Below are positions 1 to 7,055 of a stretch of 8,181 nucleotides of DNA, one piece after another; position 1 is the first letter of the stretch; every line of letters begins with the position of its first letter. Made by a program: the position numbers and the translations under genes. The notes under the pieces are model-generated. The model was not told the origin of the DNA. It saw only the letters and a program-made list of their open reading frames with translations, and did not search any database. Location: assembly GCA_023414155.1 (NCBI GenBank), contig JAEZOG010000269.1:1-8181 (forward strand), read 5' to 3'. Source of the DNA: Cyanobacteria bacterium OH_CFB_184 (GTDB taxonomy: Bacteria > Cyanobacteriota > Vampirovibrionia > Gastranaerophilales > Gastranaerophilaceae).

Positions 1-507
1 ATATGGTCCTCTTAGTTTTGGAATAATGCAATATCCACATTCAAAATTACACCCGTCTGCGATTTTCAGATATGAGCTGGAACCAACTGTTATTTGCTGT
101 CTTTCAACTTCCTCAGGGTAATCATACTCCGGTTTTTCTGAAACTTGAAAAAGTTCTTTTTCTTCTTTATTAAAAAGAGAACCTACAACTTCTGATATTT
201 TTTGAAACTCTGAAGTTCCCAAAAAACCGACTGCTTCAGGAATCGCTTTTTTTAATTCTTTTTTATGTTTTTGAGGTAAACAGCCTGTTATTATGACTTT
301 TTTGCCTTCATTGACCATTTCCAAAATGCTCTGTATAGATTCAGTTTCAGCATCATGAATAAATGAACAGGTATTTATTATAATCACATCAGCTTTAGTT
401 TCATCTAATGTAATTTTGTATCCGTCTCTTGTCAAAATCCCAAGCATCAATTCTGAATCGACTAGGTTTTTGGCACATCCGTGGTTTATTAATGCAATCT
501 TTTTCAT
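1..507 (-). CDS. rimO: RimO, ribosomal protein S12 methylthiotransferase (N-terminal 169 residues, cut by window edge)
   Basis: This is a radical-SAM enzyme of the methylthiotransferase family, which in E. coli adds a methylthio group to a conserved aspartate of ribosomal protein S12. The start reads MKKIALINHGCAKNLVDSE. The CxKNxVDSE wording separates RimO from the tRNA enzyme MiaB. Cys11, Cys47 (in NTCSF) and Cys76 (in TGCLPQ) are the three ligands expected for the auxiliary iron-sulfur cluster in the N-terminal UPF0004 domain. The radical-SAM CxxxCxxC motif is Cys153, Cys157 and Cys160, preceded by SYLKIADG and followed by IIPKLRG, as in the family. RimO proteins are usually about 430-450 residues, so the rest of the radical-SAM barrel and the TRAM domain lie outside the window. 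The ATG overlaps the TGA stop of the upstream glycosyltransferase gene (ATGA) and has only a weak purine-rich stretch before it, so it is probably translated by coupling. Confidence 0.96.
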   Translation of the reverse strand, partial: MKKIALINHGCAKNLVDSELMLGILTRDGYKITLDETKADVIIINTCSFIHDAETESIQSILEMVNEGKKVIITGCLPQKHKKELKKAIPEAVGFLGTSEFQKISEVVGSLFNKEEKELFQVSEKPEYDYPEEVERQQITVGSSSYLKIADGCNFECGYCIIPKLRGPY

Positions 508-2207
508 TTCAAATCTTTTCTTTTATAAATAACAGCTTCGTATTTCCCTTTTATTATTTTAACAGAAGAATAGTTATCTTTTACAAAAGAACAAAAATCT
601 AAAGCATAGTCTTTACACATATACAAATGGCCGTAATCAGAAGTGTTTCTGTTGTTGATGATTATATATTCAGGCTTTGTCTTTTTGAAATCTGCAATGA
701 CATTGTCTTCACCGAACGTTTCAATATAAAGAGGAATCAAGCTGTGATACTTATTGTCTGAATCTCTTTCTGTTAGAAAATTAATAAAAGGCGCCTCAGG
801 AAGCATAATAACTTTGTCTGTGGCTTTAGTATTTTTTTCAATATAATCTATCAATTGATTGTATGTAGCAACTGTCTTTTTGCCGCCATAAATCCAGCCT
901 TTTTTTGTTTCAAGCTTCAGCGGTTTTTCTTTCAGGGCAGAAAAATCCACAAACGCAAAGTACATCGTAAAAGCGATTAGTAAAAAAATTATTGAATTTT
1001 TAATAGACAAATTAACCGATTCAGACTTAAAAACCAGAGGAAAAATTGTTAAGAAAAACACCACTACCGCGATCAAAGCCAATGGCAGAGTGAAAACGCC
1101 GTAAACAAATAAATTTAGTGCAAAAAATGTTTTAGAAGCACCAATTAAACCACTAATATTTAAAATCAACTCTGCAGGATGTTCTTTTAAAGTTTTAAAG
1201 AACATTGAAGTTAATAAAAGAAGAAAAACCGGAAAGAACCCAAACCCTGTATATAAGTTAAAAAACAATACCGCAACAAAAGTTACAAGTACAAAAAAGG
1301 CAAAATATGCTTTTTCCATAAGTTCTGTTTTCGCGCTTTTTCTAACAGCATCAAAAGAAAACAATATGAAGAAAACACCTGCAAGATATAGAAATTCTCT
1401 TATGACGTTTCTAAAAATGTTCCAATTAAAATATGTGCCTGAATAATAATTATAAAGATGCTTAATGCTGTCTGTATTTGCCATTGTCTTTAAATATACA
1501 GCTGTTTTTTGGACATCCAAAAAAGAAAGCCCTTGAACAAAAAGTGCCCCATAAGAAACAACAGGAACAATGAAAAAAGCGCTTATTGATTTTACAATAT
1601 CCACCTTCTTTAAAGGTTTTAAAAACAAAATAACGTAACCGATCAAAAACGGGAACAGAACATATTCATACTTACAAGAAAGTGAAATCCCTATAAAAAA
1701 ACAACTCAAATGTGCATATATGCTTTTTTCTTCTTTGACATACTTAACCAAACATAGTACTGCCAGTAAAAACGAAGAAAATGCGTATATTATTGCGAAT
1801 GAATATGGCAAATTAAAATTAAAAAGACCAACTTCAAAAATGCAAGCATAAGAGATAAAAGCTACAATCAACAGAGAAAATACTTTATCTATAAACTCTC
1901 GGCAAATAAAGTAAATCAAAAACAAAGAAATAAGAGAATTTATTACTCCAAGGAGATACAGCGTTAATATTTTTTGCCCAAAAAGCAAATACGCAAGAGC
2001 GTTTATTTGATAAGAAAGCGGTCCATATATGTTAAAAATATCCTTGTACAAAACCTGCCCTTTGAGCATTTGCCAAGGAATATAAAATTCCCTTCCGACA
2101 TCAGCTGTCAAAGAACCTTGTTTCAAAAAGAAAAATAACAAATTAAATATAAAAAATATCGCTATAGCAAGTAAAAATTTATACTCTTTTTTTATACAAT
2201 CAATCAT
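504..2207 (-). CDS. Polytopic membrane glycosyltransferase, GT-C fold (PMT/ArnT-like)
   Basis: This 567-residue protein has a hydrophobic N-terminal segment (about 11-28) and roughly a dozen predicted membrane spans up to about residue 420. A soluble C-terminal domain of about 140 residues follows. The first extracytoplasmic loop has the acidic pattern typical of GT-C transferases: D36 and E40 in ADVGREFYIPW, then G50-x-VLYKDIFNIYGPL. Family members move a sugar from a polyprenyl-phosphate donor to a lipid, protein or polymer on the outer face of the membrane. The acceptor cannot be told from sequence. The C-terminal part contains IMLPEAPFINFLTER and ends in a KYEAVIYKRK strand, as in bacterial family-39-like proteins with a periplasmic cap. 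The ATG has a clear GGAG Shine-Dalgarno at 2213-2216, five bases upstream. The gene is first in a unit with rimO, and its TGA stop overlaps the rimO ATG. The family call is firm at fold level only; a flippase or O-antigen ligase is less likely given the loop motif. Confidence 0.8.
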   Translation of the reverse strand: MIDCIKKEYKFLLAIAIFFIFNLLFFFLKQGSLTADVGREFYIPWQMLKGQVLYKDIFNIYGPLSYQINALAYLLFGQKILTLYLLGVINSLISLFLIYFICREFIDKVFSLLIVAFISYACIFEVGLFNFNLPYSFAIIYAFSSFLLAVLCLVKYVKEEKSIYAHLSCFFIGISLSCKYEYVLFPFLIGYVILFLKPLKKVDIVKSISAFFIVPVVSYGALFVQGLSFLDVQKTAVYLKTMANTDSIKHLYNYYSGTYFNWNIFRNVIREFLYLAGVFFILFSFDAVRKSAKTELMEKAYFAFFVLVTFVAVLFFNLYTGFGFFPVFLLLLTSMFFKTLKEHPAELILNISGLIGASKTFFALNLFVYGVFTLPLALIAVVVFFLTIFPLVFKSESVNLSIKNSIIFLLIAFTMYFAFVDFSALKEKPLKLETKKGWIYGGKKTVATYNQLIDYIEKNTKATDKVIMLPEAPFINFLTERDSDNKYHSLIPLYIETFGEDNVIADFKKTKPEYIIINNRNTSDYGHLYMCKDYALDFCSFVKDNYSSVKIIKGKYEAVIYKRKDLK

Positions 2208-2301
2208 ATTAACTCCATAACTATAAATAAATTTAACAGTATTTCTTTATAAAAAGCAATTTTTCAGTTCTAAAATACTTTATATATGTAGGTTAGAAAC
2301 T
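2208..2301. promoter_or_regulatory. Divergent intergenic control region between the glycosyltransferase gene and the small basic protein gene
   Basis: Transcripts of both flanking genes must start in or near this very AT-rich gap. On the minus strand the best match I find is poor: TTGCTT (complement of 2254-2259), a 17-bp spacer, and TTAAAT (complement of 2231-2236). On the plus strand a TATATA run at 2281-2286 could serve as a -10 box, with no recognisable -35. These are weak matches, and in such AT-rich DNA they could arise by chance. No operator-like repeat is seen. Confidence 0.3.
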
Positions 2302-2313
2302 TTGGGAAAAATT

Positions 2314-2652
2314 ATGACTGCAGGTTTGCCAAATTCATATGATATGCTTACGCTATATGGCATTTTACCTTATGATGTAAATCAAATTGTAAATGATAAA
2401 CCATCACAATTTTTGCAGAACTCGTACCTAAAAATGCCAAATAATACTCTTAAAAGTGATCAATTTAACATAAACAATAAAACAAAAACACCAAAAGATC
2501 CTCGTAAAGTCGCTTTAGCAGCGCTTGCCACTTATCTAACCGGAGTAGTTTTATCTAAAGGCAGTAAAAACCCTCTAAAAGGATTGCAAGCTATAGGAAA
2601 AACCGCCTTTAATATTATAAAATTACCAATTAAGGTTTTACTTAAACGTTAA
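2314..2652 (+). CDS. Small basic protein of unknown function with a hydrophobic segment and cationic C-terminus
   Basis: I do not recognise this protein. From the ATG at 2314 it has 112 residues. A polar N-terminal half (MTAGLPNSYDMLTLYGILPY) and a lysine/asparagine-rich linker (about 40-65) lead to a hydrophobic, probably membrane-associating segment at about 67-81 (VALAALATYLTGVVL). The tail is basic and amphipathic and ends KLPIKVLLKR. A TTG at 2302 would add four residues, but I prefer the ATG because a GGGA sequence sits seven bases before it. The gene stands alone on its strand: the divergent glycosyltransferase lies upstream, and mutS converges downstream with overlapping stop codons. 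It is likely real, since the frame is open to a stop with normal composition and it fills an otherwise empty gap. Its role could be at the membrane; a short toxin-like or lineage-specific surface protein is possible but unsupported. Confidence 0.65.
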   Translation: MTAGLPNSYDMLTLYGILPYDVNQIVNDKPSQFLQNSYLKMPNNTLKSDQFNINNKTKTPKDPRKVALAALATYLTGVVLSKGSKNPLKGLQAIGKTAFNIIKLPIKVLLKR

Positions 2653-5222
2653 TCAAAACTTAGGGTAAGTTGAGGAACGCTTGGTTCAGTTGATTTAGAT
2701 TTTTTAGAAGAAAGATCTTTAGAAAAATCTTTTTGCATTTTTGTCATAAGAGTTTGGGCTTTTCCTATAACAGAATTTGGTAAACCAGCCATTTTAGCTA
2801 CCTGTATACCGTAACTTTTAGAAGCAGAACCTTCAACAACTTTTCTTAAAAACTCAATTTCGCCTTCTTGTTCTGAGATTGTTATTCTGTAATTTTTTAT
2901 CTGCTCGATTGAATTAGGCATAACATTAAGCTCATGGTAGTGAGTTGCAAATATAGTTCGTGATTTGAGTTTGGTTGCGATATATTCTGCAACTGACCAA
3001 GCAATTGCAACGCCATCATAAGTGCTTGTTCCTCTACCGATTTCATCTAACAAAATCAAACTTTTTTCTGTTGCAGAGTTTAAAATATAGGCAGTTTCAC
3101 TCATCTCTACCATAAATGTTGATTGCCCCAAAGATAAGTCATCCACAGCTCCGACTCTGGTGAATATCTTGTCTACGATACCTATTCTTGCATATGAAGC
3201 AGGCACATAAGATCCGATTTGGGCCAAGATAACAATAAGAGCATTTTGCCTCATATAGGTTGATTTTCCTGCCATATTTGGACCGGTTAAAATCATAAAC
3301 TGTGTATCAGAAGAATCATGGGTATTTGCAACCAGTTTCAAATCATTTGAAACATATTTTCCCATCGGAATAATTTTTTCTACTACGGGATGTCTTCCAT
3401 CTTTTATGTATAACTCACTAGAATCAACTATTTCAGGCTTAACATAATTTGATTCAATCGACACGTTAGCAAACGATAAAAGCACATCTAATCTTGCTAA
3501 TAACTGGGCTATTTCTTTTATTTGAGCAGCATATTCTTTTGAATACTCTCTTAAATCACTAAAGATTTTATATTCAAGCTCAGTGGATTTATACTGAGCG
3601 GATAATACATCGCTTTCGTGTTTTTTAAGTTCATCTGTGATAAATCGCTCCGCATTAGTAAGCGTTTGGCGTCTTATATAATTAGGAGGGACAGAAGAAA
3701 GATTGGAATTTGTAATTTCAATAAAGAAGCCAAAATTCTTACTGTAACCAACTCTTAAATTTTTAATGCCAGATTTTTCTCTTTCTGCGTTTTCAAATTC
3801 AGAAAGCCATTTCTCCCCGCCTGAAAGAAGCGATTTATAATAATCAAGATCACTGTTTACACCTTCTTTGATTATCCCGCCTTCTTTAATTGCAATTGGA
3901 GCTTCTTCTACAATTGTTCTCTCAATTATAGATGCAAATTCAACAAGATCAGACTTTTCAAGGTTGATACAGTTTAAATATTCGGATTTGAAATTTTTCA
4001 AAACCGATTGAAAATTAGGTAACAAAGAAAGTGTGTCCTTCAACGATAGAAAATCTCTCGGACTGGCGCTGCCATTGGTTAACCTCATTGAAAGACGTTC
4101 AATATCATACACCTTATCTAATAAATTAATCAGATTAAGCCTTGATTGAGAGTCTGAAATCAGTTCTTCAACTGCATTTTGTCTGTTTAAAATTTCATTT
4201 ATGTTTTTTACAGGCTGAGTGAGCCATTTTTTCAACAACCTTGCACCCATATTGGTTTTGACTTTATCAATAGCCCAAAGTAAACTTCCATACTTTGATT
4301 TATCTCTTGCTGTTTCAGTTAATTCAAGGTTTCTTCTTGTACTAGGATCAATAGAAACAAACTCTGAAAGACCATATGATGTTATCACGTCAAACTTAGG
4401 CAGATTGCCTCTTTGAGTATCCACTAAATATTGAACAATCGCGCCTGCTGATAAAAAGCCTGTCTTAAACTCTAAAAAGCCAAATACATCGAGGGATACG
4501 ACATTAAAAAGGTTTTTTAAGTTCTCTACTACATTCACTTCATCATAAGCAGAATATGCCATTTTTGTGCAGTTGTAGTTTTTAGCTATAGCATCAGGAA
4601 GATCTATTTTTTCCTCTGGAACTATTTGAAATGGGAGCACTTTCTGTTTTTTAACAGGTACAAGTATTTCAGCAGGGTTGATCCTAGATAACTCTGAAAC
4701 AATATCATCCAACGTGCCTTGCGTAACTTTGAATTCACCTGTAGAAATATCTGTATACGCAAGTCCATATAGAGAATCTGCACATATCACAGCAGCTAAA
4801 TAGTTGTTACTATTAGATTCTAACAGGTTACTTTCTGTTAATGTTCCTGCGGTAATGGTTCTAACAACATCTCTTTTAACTATACCTTTAGCTTCAGAAG
4901 GATCTTCAAGCTGCTCACAGATTGAAACCTTATGGTTTTTTTCCAAAAGCTTTGGAATGTAATTATTAAGTGCCTTGGCGGGAATTCCTGCCATAGGAAT
5001 TTTTCCTAAAGCGCCACCTTCTCTTGCTGTTAAGGTAATCTCTAAATCCTGCGCAATAGTAACTGCATCTTCAAAAAACGCCTCGTAAAAGTCGCCCATT
5101 CTATACATCAAAATTACACCCTGGTTTTGCCTCTTGATTTCAAGATACTGTTTCAACATAGGTGTAGCCTGATTTATGTCGATATCTATACTATTTAAAT
5201 TATTGATTTCTTTATTTGACAT
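2649..5222 (-). CDS. mutS: MutS, DNA mismatch recognition ATPase
   Basis: MutS dimers find mismatches and small loops in new DNA and, with ATP, become a clamp that recruits MutL. The protein is complete at 857 residues, close to E. coli (853). Domain I carries the mismatch-reading Phe-x-Glu motif as F45-Y46-E47 in MGDFYEAF, so this is a true repair MutS and not MutS2. The connector, lever and clamp domains follow, including NYIRRQTLTNAERF. The ATPase domain has Walker A GPNMAGKST (647-655), the signature STFMVEMSE, Walker B LILLDEIGRG with D726 and E727, and the ATHYHEL loop (759-765). The C-terminus, QLTLSF (851-856), resembles a hexapeptide sliding-clamp binding motif. The ATG has no good Shine-Dalgarno. 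Upstream on the minus strand only a modest promoter is visible: TTGAAA (complement of 5256-5261) with an AT-rich -10 region. No mutL is present, and the gene is monocistronic here. The stop codon overlaps that of the convergent small gene. Confidence 0.98.
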   Translation of the reverse strand: MSNKEINNLNSIDIDINQATPMLKQYLEIKRQNQGVILMYRMGDFYEAFFEDAVTIAQDLEITLTAREGGALGKIPMAGIPAKALNNYIPKLLEKNHKVSICEQLEDPSEAKGIVKRDVVRTITAGTLTESNLLESNSNNYLAAVICADSLYGLAYTDISTGEFKVTQGTLDDIVSELSRINPAEILVPVKKQKVLPFQIVPEEKIDLPDAIAKNYNCTKMAYSAYDEVNVVENLKNLFNVVSLDVFGFLEFKTGFLSAGAIVQYLVDTQRGNLPKFDVITSYGLSEFVSIDPSTRRNLELTETARDKSKYGSLLWAIDKVKTNMGARLLKKWLTQPVKNINEILNRQNAVEELISDSQSRLNLINLLDKVYDIERLSMRLTNGSASPRDFLSLKDTLSLLPNFQSVLKNFKSEYLNCINLEKSDLVEFASIIERTIVEEAPIAIKEGGIIKEGVNSDLDYYKSLLSGGEKWLSEFENAEREKSGIKNLRVGYSKNFGFFIEITNSNLSSVPPNYIRRQTLTNAERFITDELKKHESDVLSAQYKSTELEYKIFSDLREYSKEYAAQIKEIAQLLARLDVLLSFANVSIESNYVKPEIVDSSELYIKDGRHPVVEKIIPMGKYVSNDLKLVANTHDSSDTQFMILTGPNMAGKSTYMRQNALIVILAQIGSYVPASYARIGIVDKIFTRVGAVDDLSLGQSTFMVEMSETAYILNSATEKSLILLDEIGRGTSTYDGVAIAWSVAEYIATKLKSRTIFATHYHELNVMPNSIEQIKNYRITISEQEGEIEFLRKVVEGSASKSYGIQVAKMAGLPNSVIGKAQTLMTKMQKDFSKDLSSKKSKSTEPSVPQLTLSFD

Positions 5223-5242
5223 AGCTATACTAAATTTATAAT
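5216..5242 (+). promoter_or_regulatory. Sigma-70-type promoter for the ribD operon, overlapping the mutS start
   Basis: A perfect TTGACA lies at 5216-5221 and a perfect TATAAT at 5237-5242, separated by 15 bp (17 is optimal). The predicted transcript would start near 5249 and leave a leader of about 43 bases before the gene at 5292. The -35 box includes two bases of the mutS initiation codon (5220-5222), so RNA polymerase bound here would cover the start of the divergent mutS gene. An imperfectly spaced inverted repeat, AATTTA/TAAATT (5233-5238 and 5242-5247), overlaps the -10 box; it may be an operator or simple AT-richness. Confidence 0.55.
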
Positions 5243-5291
5243 AAATTCTAGTTCATTTCAATCGAAAAGACAATTATTTAAAGGAGTTGTA

Positions 5292-5894
5292 ATGAAAGGC
5301 TGTCTTGGCACTATTTTAAAAATAATAATTCTAATTCTTGCTTATATTGGTTTTCAATCACTAGGCGGGGTCGACTTTGTAAAAAACAAATTTGAAGAAT
5401 ATACAAAACCTTCTCAAGAATCAATGGTGGAAAAAGCTAAAAAAGTAGCAGACCTTTCTAAAATCAGCGATGAATACACAATAGACAGAACTGCAAGTGT
5501 GATGAACTACCATTTAGTTTTGGCAGAACACAAGGGATCTGGGCAAAAACTTGCAATAATTGATCCTAAAAGTGATGATTTAATCACTAAAAATGATTTT
5601 AAAACAGGCGCTATAGATCAAAAACTAAAAGATTTAAACCAAAAATTTCAATACCAGCTAATCAGGCTTGAAAACTTTGAAGTTACAAAAAGAAGCCATC
5701 TAAAAGCAATGGGCCAAGACGTTCCTTACGTCAAATTTGAAGCTGATACAATAAATTTGCCGATAGGACATATCTCTGGAATCATCGGGCTTGCTAAAAA
5801 TTCTCAAGGCAAAAGCGTAATAATCGCATCAGCTAACAACGACGATAAATATTCTCAAATCATTACAGAAGAATTTTTCAAAAAAGTAAGATAA
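5292..5894 (+). CDS. Membrane-anchored protein of unknown function, first gene of the ribD transcript
   Basis: I do not recognise this 200-residue protein. An uncleaved-looking N-terminal signal anchor spans about residues 5-23 (LGTILKIIILILAYIGF) with positive charge ahead of it. A hydrophilic, lysine-rich domain follows, presumably outside the cytoplasm. From about residue 60 it alternates predicted strands and helices: YHLVLAEHKGSGQKLAIID, a helical stretch (about 108-120), YQLIRLENFEVTKR, and a final GIIGLAKNSQGKSVIIAS strand pair before a helix ending in FFKKVR. This looks like one compact alpha/beta domain without obvious catalytic residues. Cys4 sits before the hydrophobic stretch, so it is not a lipobox. 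Translation signals are excellent: AAGGAG at 5281-5286, five bases before the ATG. The gene follows a consensus-like promoter and ends 13 bases before ribD, so the two are probably co-transcribed. A link to riboflavin metabolism is possible but not shown. Confidence 0.75.
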   Translation: MKGCLGTILKIIILILAYIGFQSLGGVDFVKNKFEEYTKPSQESMVEKAKKVADLSKISDEYTIDRTASVMNYHLVLAEHKGSGQKLAIIDPKSDDLITKNDFKTGAIDQKLKDLNQKFQYQLIRLENFEVTKRSHLKAMGQDVPYVKFEADTINLPIGHISGIIGLAKNSQGKSVIIASANNDDKYSQIITEEFFKKVR

Positions 5895-5897
5895 ATC

Positions 5898-5910
5898 AAG
5901 GTTAAAAGTG
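5898..5910 (+). promoter_or_regulatory. Ribosome binding site and GTG start that fix the ribD N-terminus
   Basis: AAGG (5898-5901) lies six bases before the GTG at 5908-5910, and this region sits just after the stop of the preceding gene (5892-5894). The spacing and the family N-terminus both favour GTG over the in-frame ATG at 5932, which has no Shine-Dalgarno sequence in front of it. Confidence 0.7.
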
Positions 5911-7017
5911 AAAAAAAAATACGAAAAATTAATGAGAGAATGCATAAAGCTTGCTAAAAAAGCTGAAGGCAAAACTTCTCCCAATCCTATGGTTGGGGCT
6001 GTCATTTTTGACGATGAATTCAGAATAATTTCAAAAGGTTATCACAAAAAACACGGGGAAAGTCATGCAGAAGTAAATGCCGTTAAAAATGCAAACTGCT
6101 CTTTAAAAGGACTTTCTATAGCTGTAAACCTTGAACCTTGTTCACACTATGGGAAAAACCCTCCATGCGCTGATATGATTGCAAAAGAGGGATTTAAAAG
6201 AGTTATAATCGGCATGGTTGATCCAAATCCGATTGTTAACAATAATGGAATTAAAAAACTTCAAGATGCAGGTATAGAAGTTATAACAGGCATTTTAGAA
6301 GAAGAGTGCAAAAAACTAAATGAAGTGTTTATAAAAGACCACATAGAAAAAAAACCTTTTGTAGTAATAAAAACAGCAACGACCCTTGACGGCAAAATAG
6401 CTTGCAGCAACGGACATTCAAAATGGATTACATCAGAAAAATCAAGAAACATAGTCCAAAAACTAAGAAATAAGTATGATGCAATAATGACAGGTTCAAA
6501 CACCATAATAAGTGATAATCCAAGCTTAAATTGCAGAATGAAAAACAGTCAGCATCCCATAAGAATAATAGTAGACTCAAAGCTCAAAACTGATCCAAAA
6601 AGCAAAGTGTACACAAATGACGGGGTACAAATTTACATCTTAACCGACAAAAATATAGATCAAAATTTAAAAAACCGCTACTCAAATAATGTCTACTTCA
6701 TAGACTGCAACTTAAAAGAAGAAAAAATCGACCTAAATGAAGCTTTAAACAAGCTTTATGAAAAAGGAATCAAAAGCGTACTGATTGAATCCGGCGCAGG
6801 GCTTAATTATGCAATTACAAAAGAAAAATTAGCCGATAAACTTATCCAATTCATAGCCCCCAAAGTCACTGGAGACAAAAAAGCACTTGGGTTTATAGAA
6901 GGTTTTGAAATAAAAGAAATTAACCAGTCGAGGGTGCTCGAAATATCAGACGTAAAAATCATAAATCCTGATATTATGATTGAAGCTTACTTTACAGACA
7001 AAATAAAATGTCACTAA
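5908..7017 (+). CDS. ribD: RibD, bifunctional diaminohydroxyphosphoribosylaminopyrimidine deaminase / 5-amino-6-(5-phosphoribosylamino)uracil reductase
   Basis: RibD performs the second and third steps of riboflavin synthesis in the cytoplasm: deamination of the pyrimidine made by GTP cyclohydrolase II, then NADPH-dependent reduction of the ribosyl side chain. The deaminase domain (about 1-145) has the zinc-binding set H53-A-E55 and PC78-S-H-Y-G-K-N-PPC87, after SPNPMVGAVI. The reductase domain (about 150-369) begins with FVVIKTATTLDGKIA and has HSKWITSE, a GSNTIISDNPSLNCR stretch and VLIESGAGLN, as expected for the substrate/NADPH fold. At 369 residues it is full length. Initiation is at GTG 5908: AAGG at 5898-5901 is six bases upstream, and starting there keeps the family's conserved Tyr near the N-terminus. 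The next ATG (5932) would shorten it by eight residues. Codons 2-4 are a run of nine A (5911-5919). No other rib gene is nearby and there is no room for an FMN riboswitch between the promoter and the operon. Confidence 0.97.
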   Translation: MKKKYEKLMRECIKLAKKAEGKTSPNPMVGAVIFDDEFRIISKGYHKKHGESHAEVNAVKNANCSLKGLSIAVNLEPCSHYGKNPPCADMIAKEGFKRVIIGMVDPNPIVNNNGIKKLQDAGIEVITGILEEECKKLNEVFIKDHIEKKPFVVIKTATTLDGKIACSNGHSKWITSEKSRNIVQKLRNKYDAIMTGSNTIISDNPSLNCRMKNSQHPIRIIVDSKLKTDPKSKVYTNDGVQIYILTDKNIDQNLKNRYSNNVYFIDCNLKEEKIDLNEALNKLYEKGIKSVLIESGAGLNYAITKEKLADKLIQFIAPKVTGDKKALGFIEGFEIKEINQSRVLEISDVKIINPDIMIEAYFTDKIKCH

Positions 7018-7055
7018 ATTTTAAAAATTAAGCTCTCAAACAAGGATAAAAAAGC

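Noticed and set aside
2302..2313. TTG at 2302 as the start of the small basic protein
   Set aside because: The ATG at 2314 has a GGGA sequence at suitable distance and adds no unusual codon; TTG would add only four residues.
4219..4416. A 65-codon open frame on the plus strand inside mutS
   Set aside because: It lies wholly opposite the conserved core of mutS, has no ribosome binding site and no recognisable protein features; it is a shadow.
5223..5291. FMN riboswitch upstream of the ribD operon
   Set aside because: The whole gap is 69 bp and lacks the conserved RFN blocks; an FMN aptamer needs well over 100 bases.
5292..5350. Lipoprotein signal based on Cys4 of the membrane-anchored protein
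   Set aside because: The cysteine precedes the hydrophobic stretch, whereas a lipobox cysteine follows it.
6261..6506. An 81-codon open frame on the minus strand inside ribD
   Set aside because: It is antisense to the conserved junction of the RibD domains, and its hydrophobic look comes from complementing lysine-rich codons.
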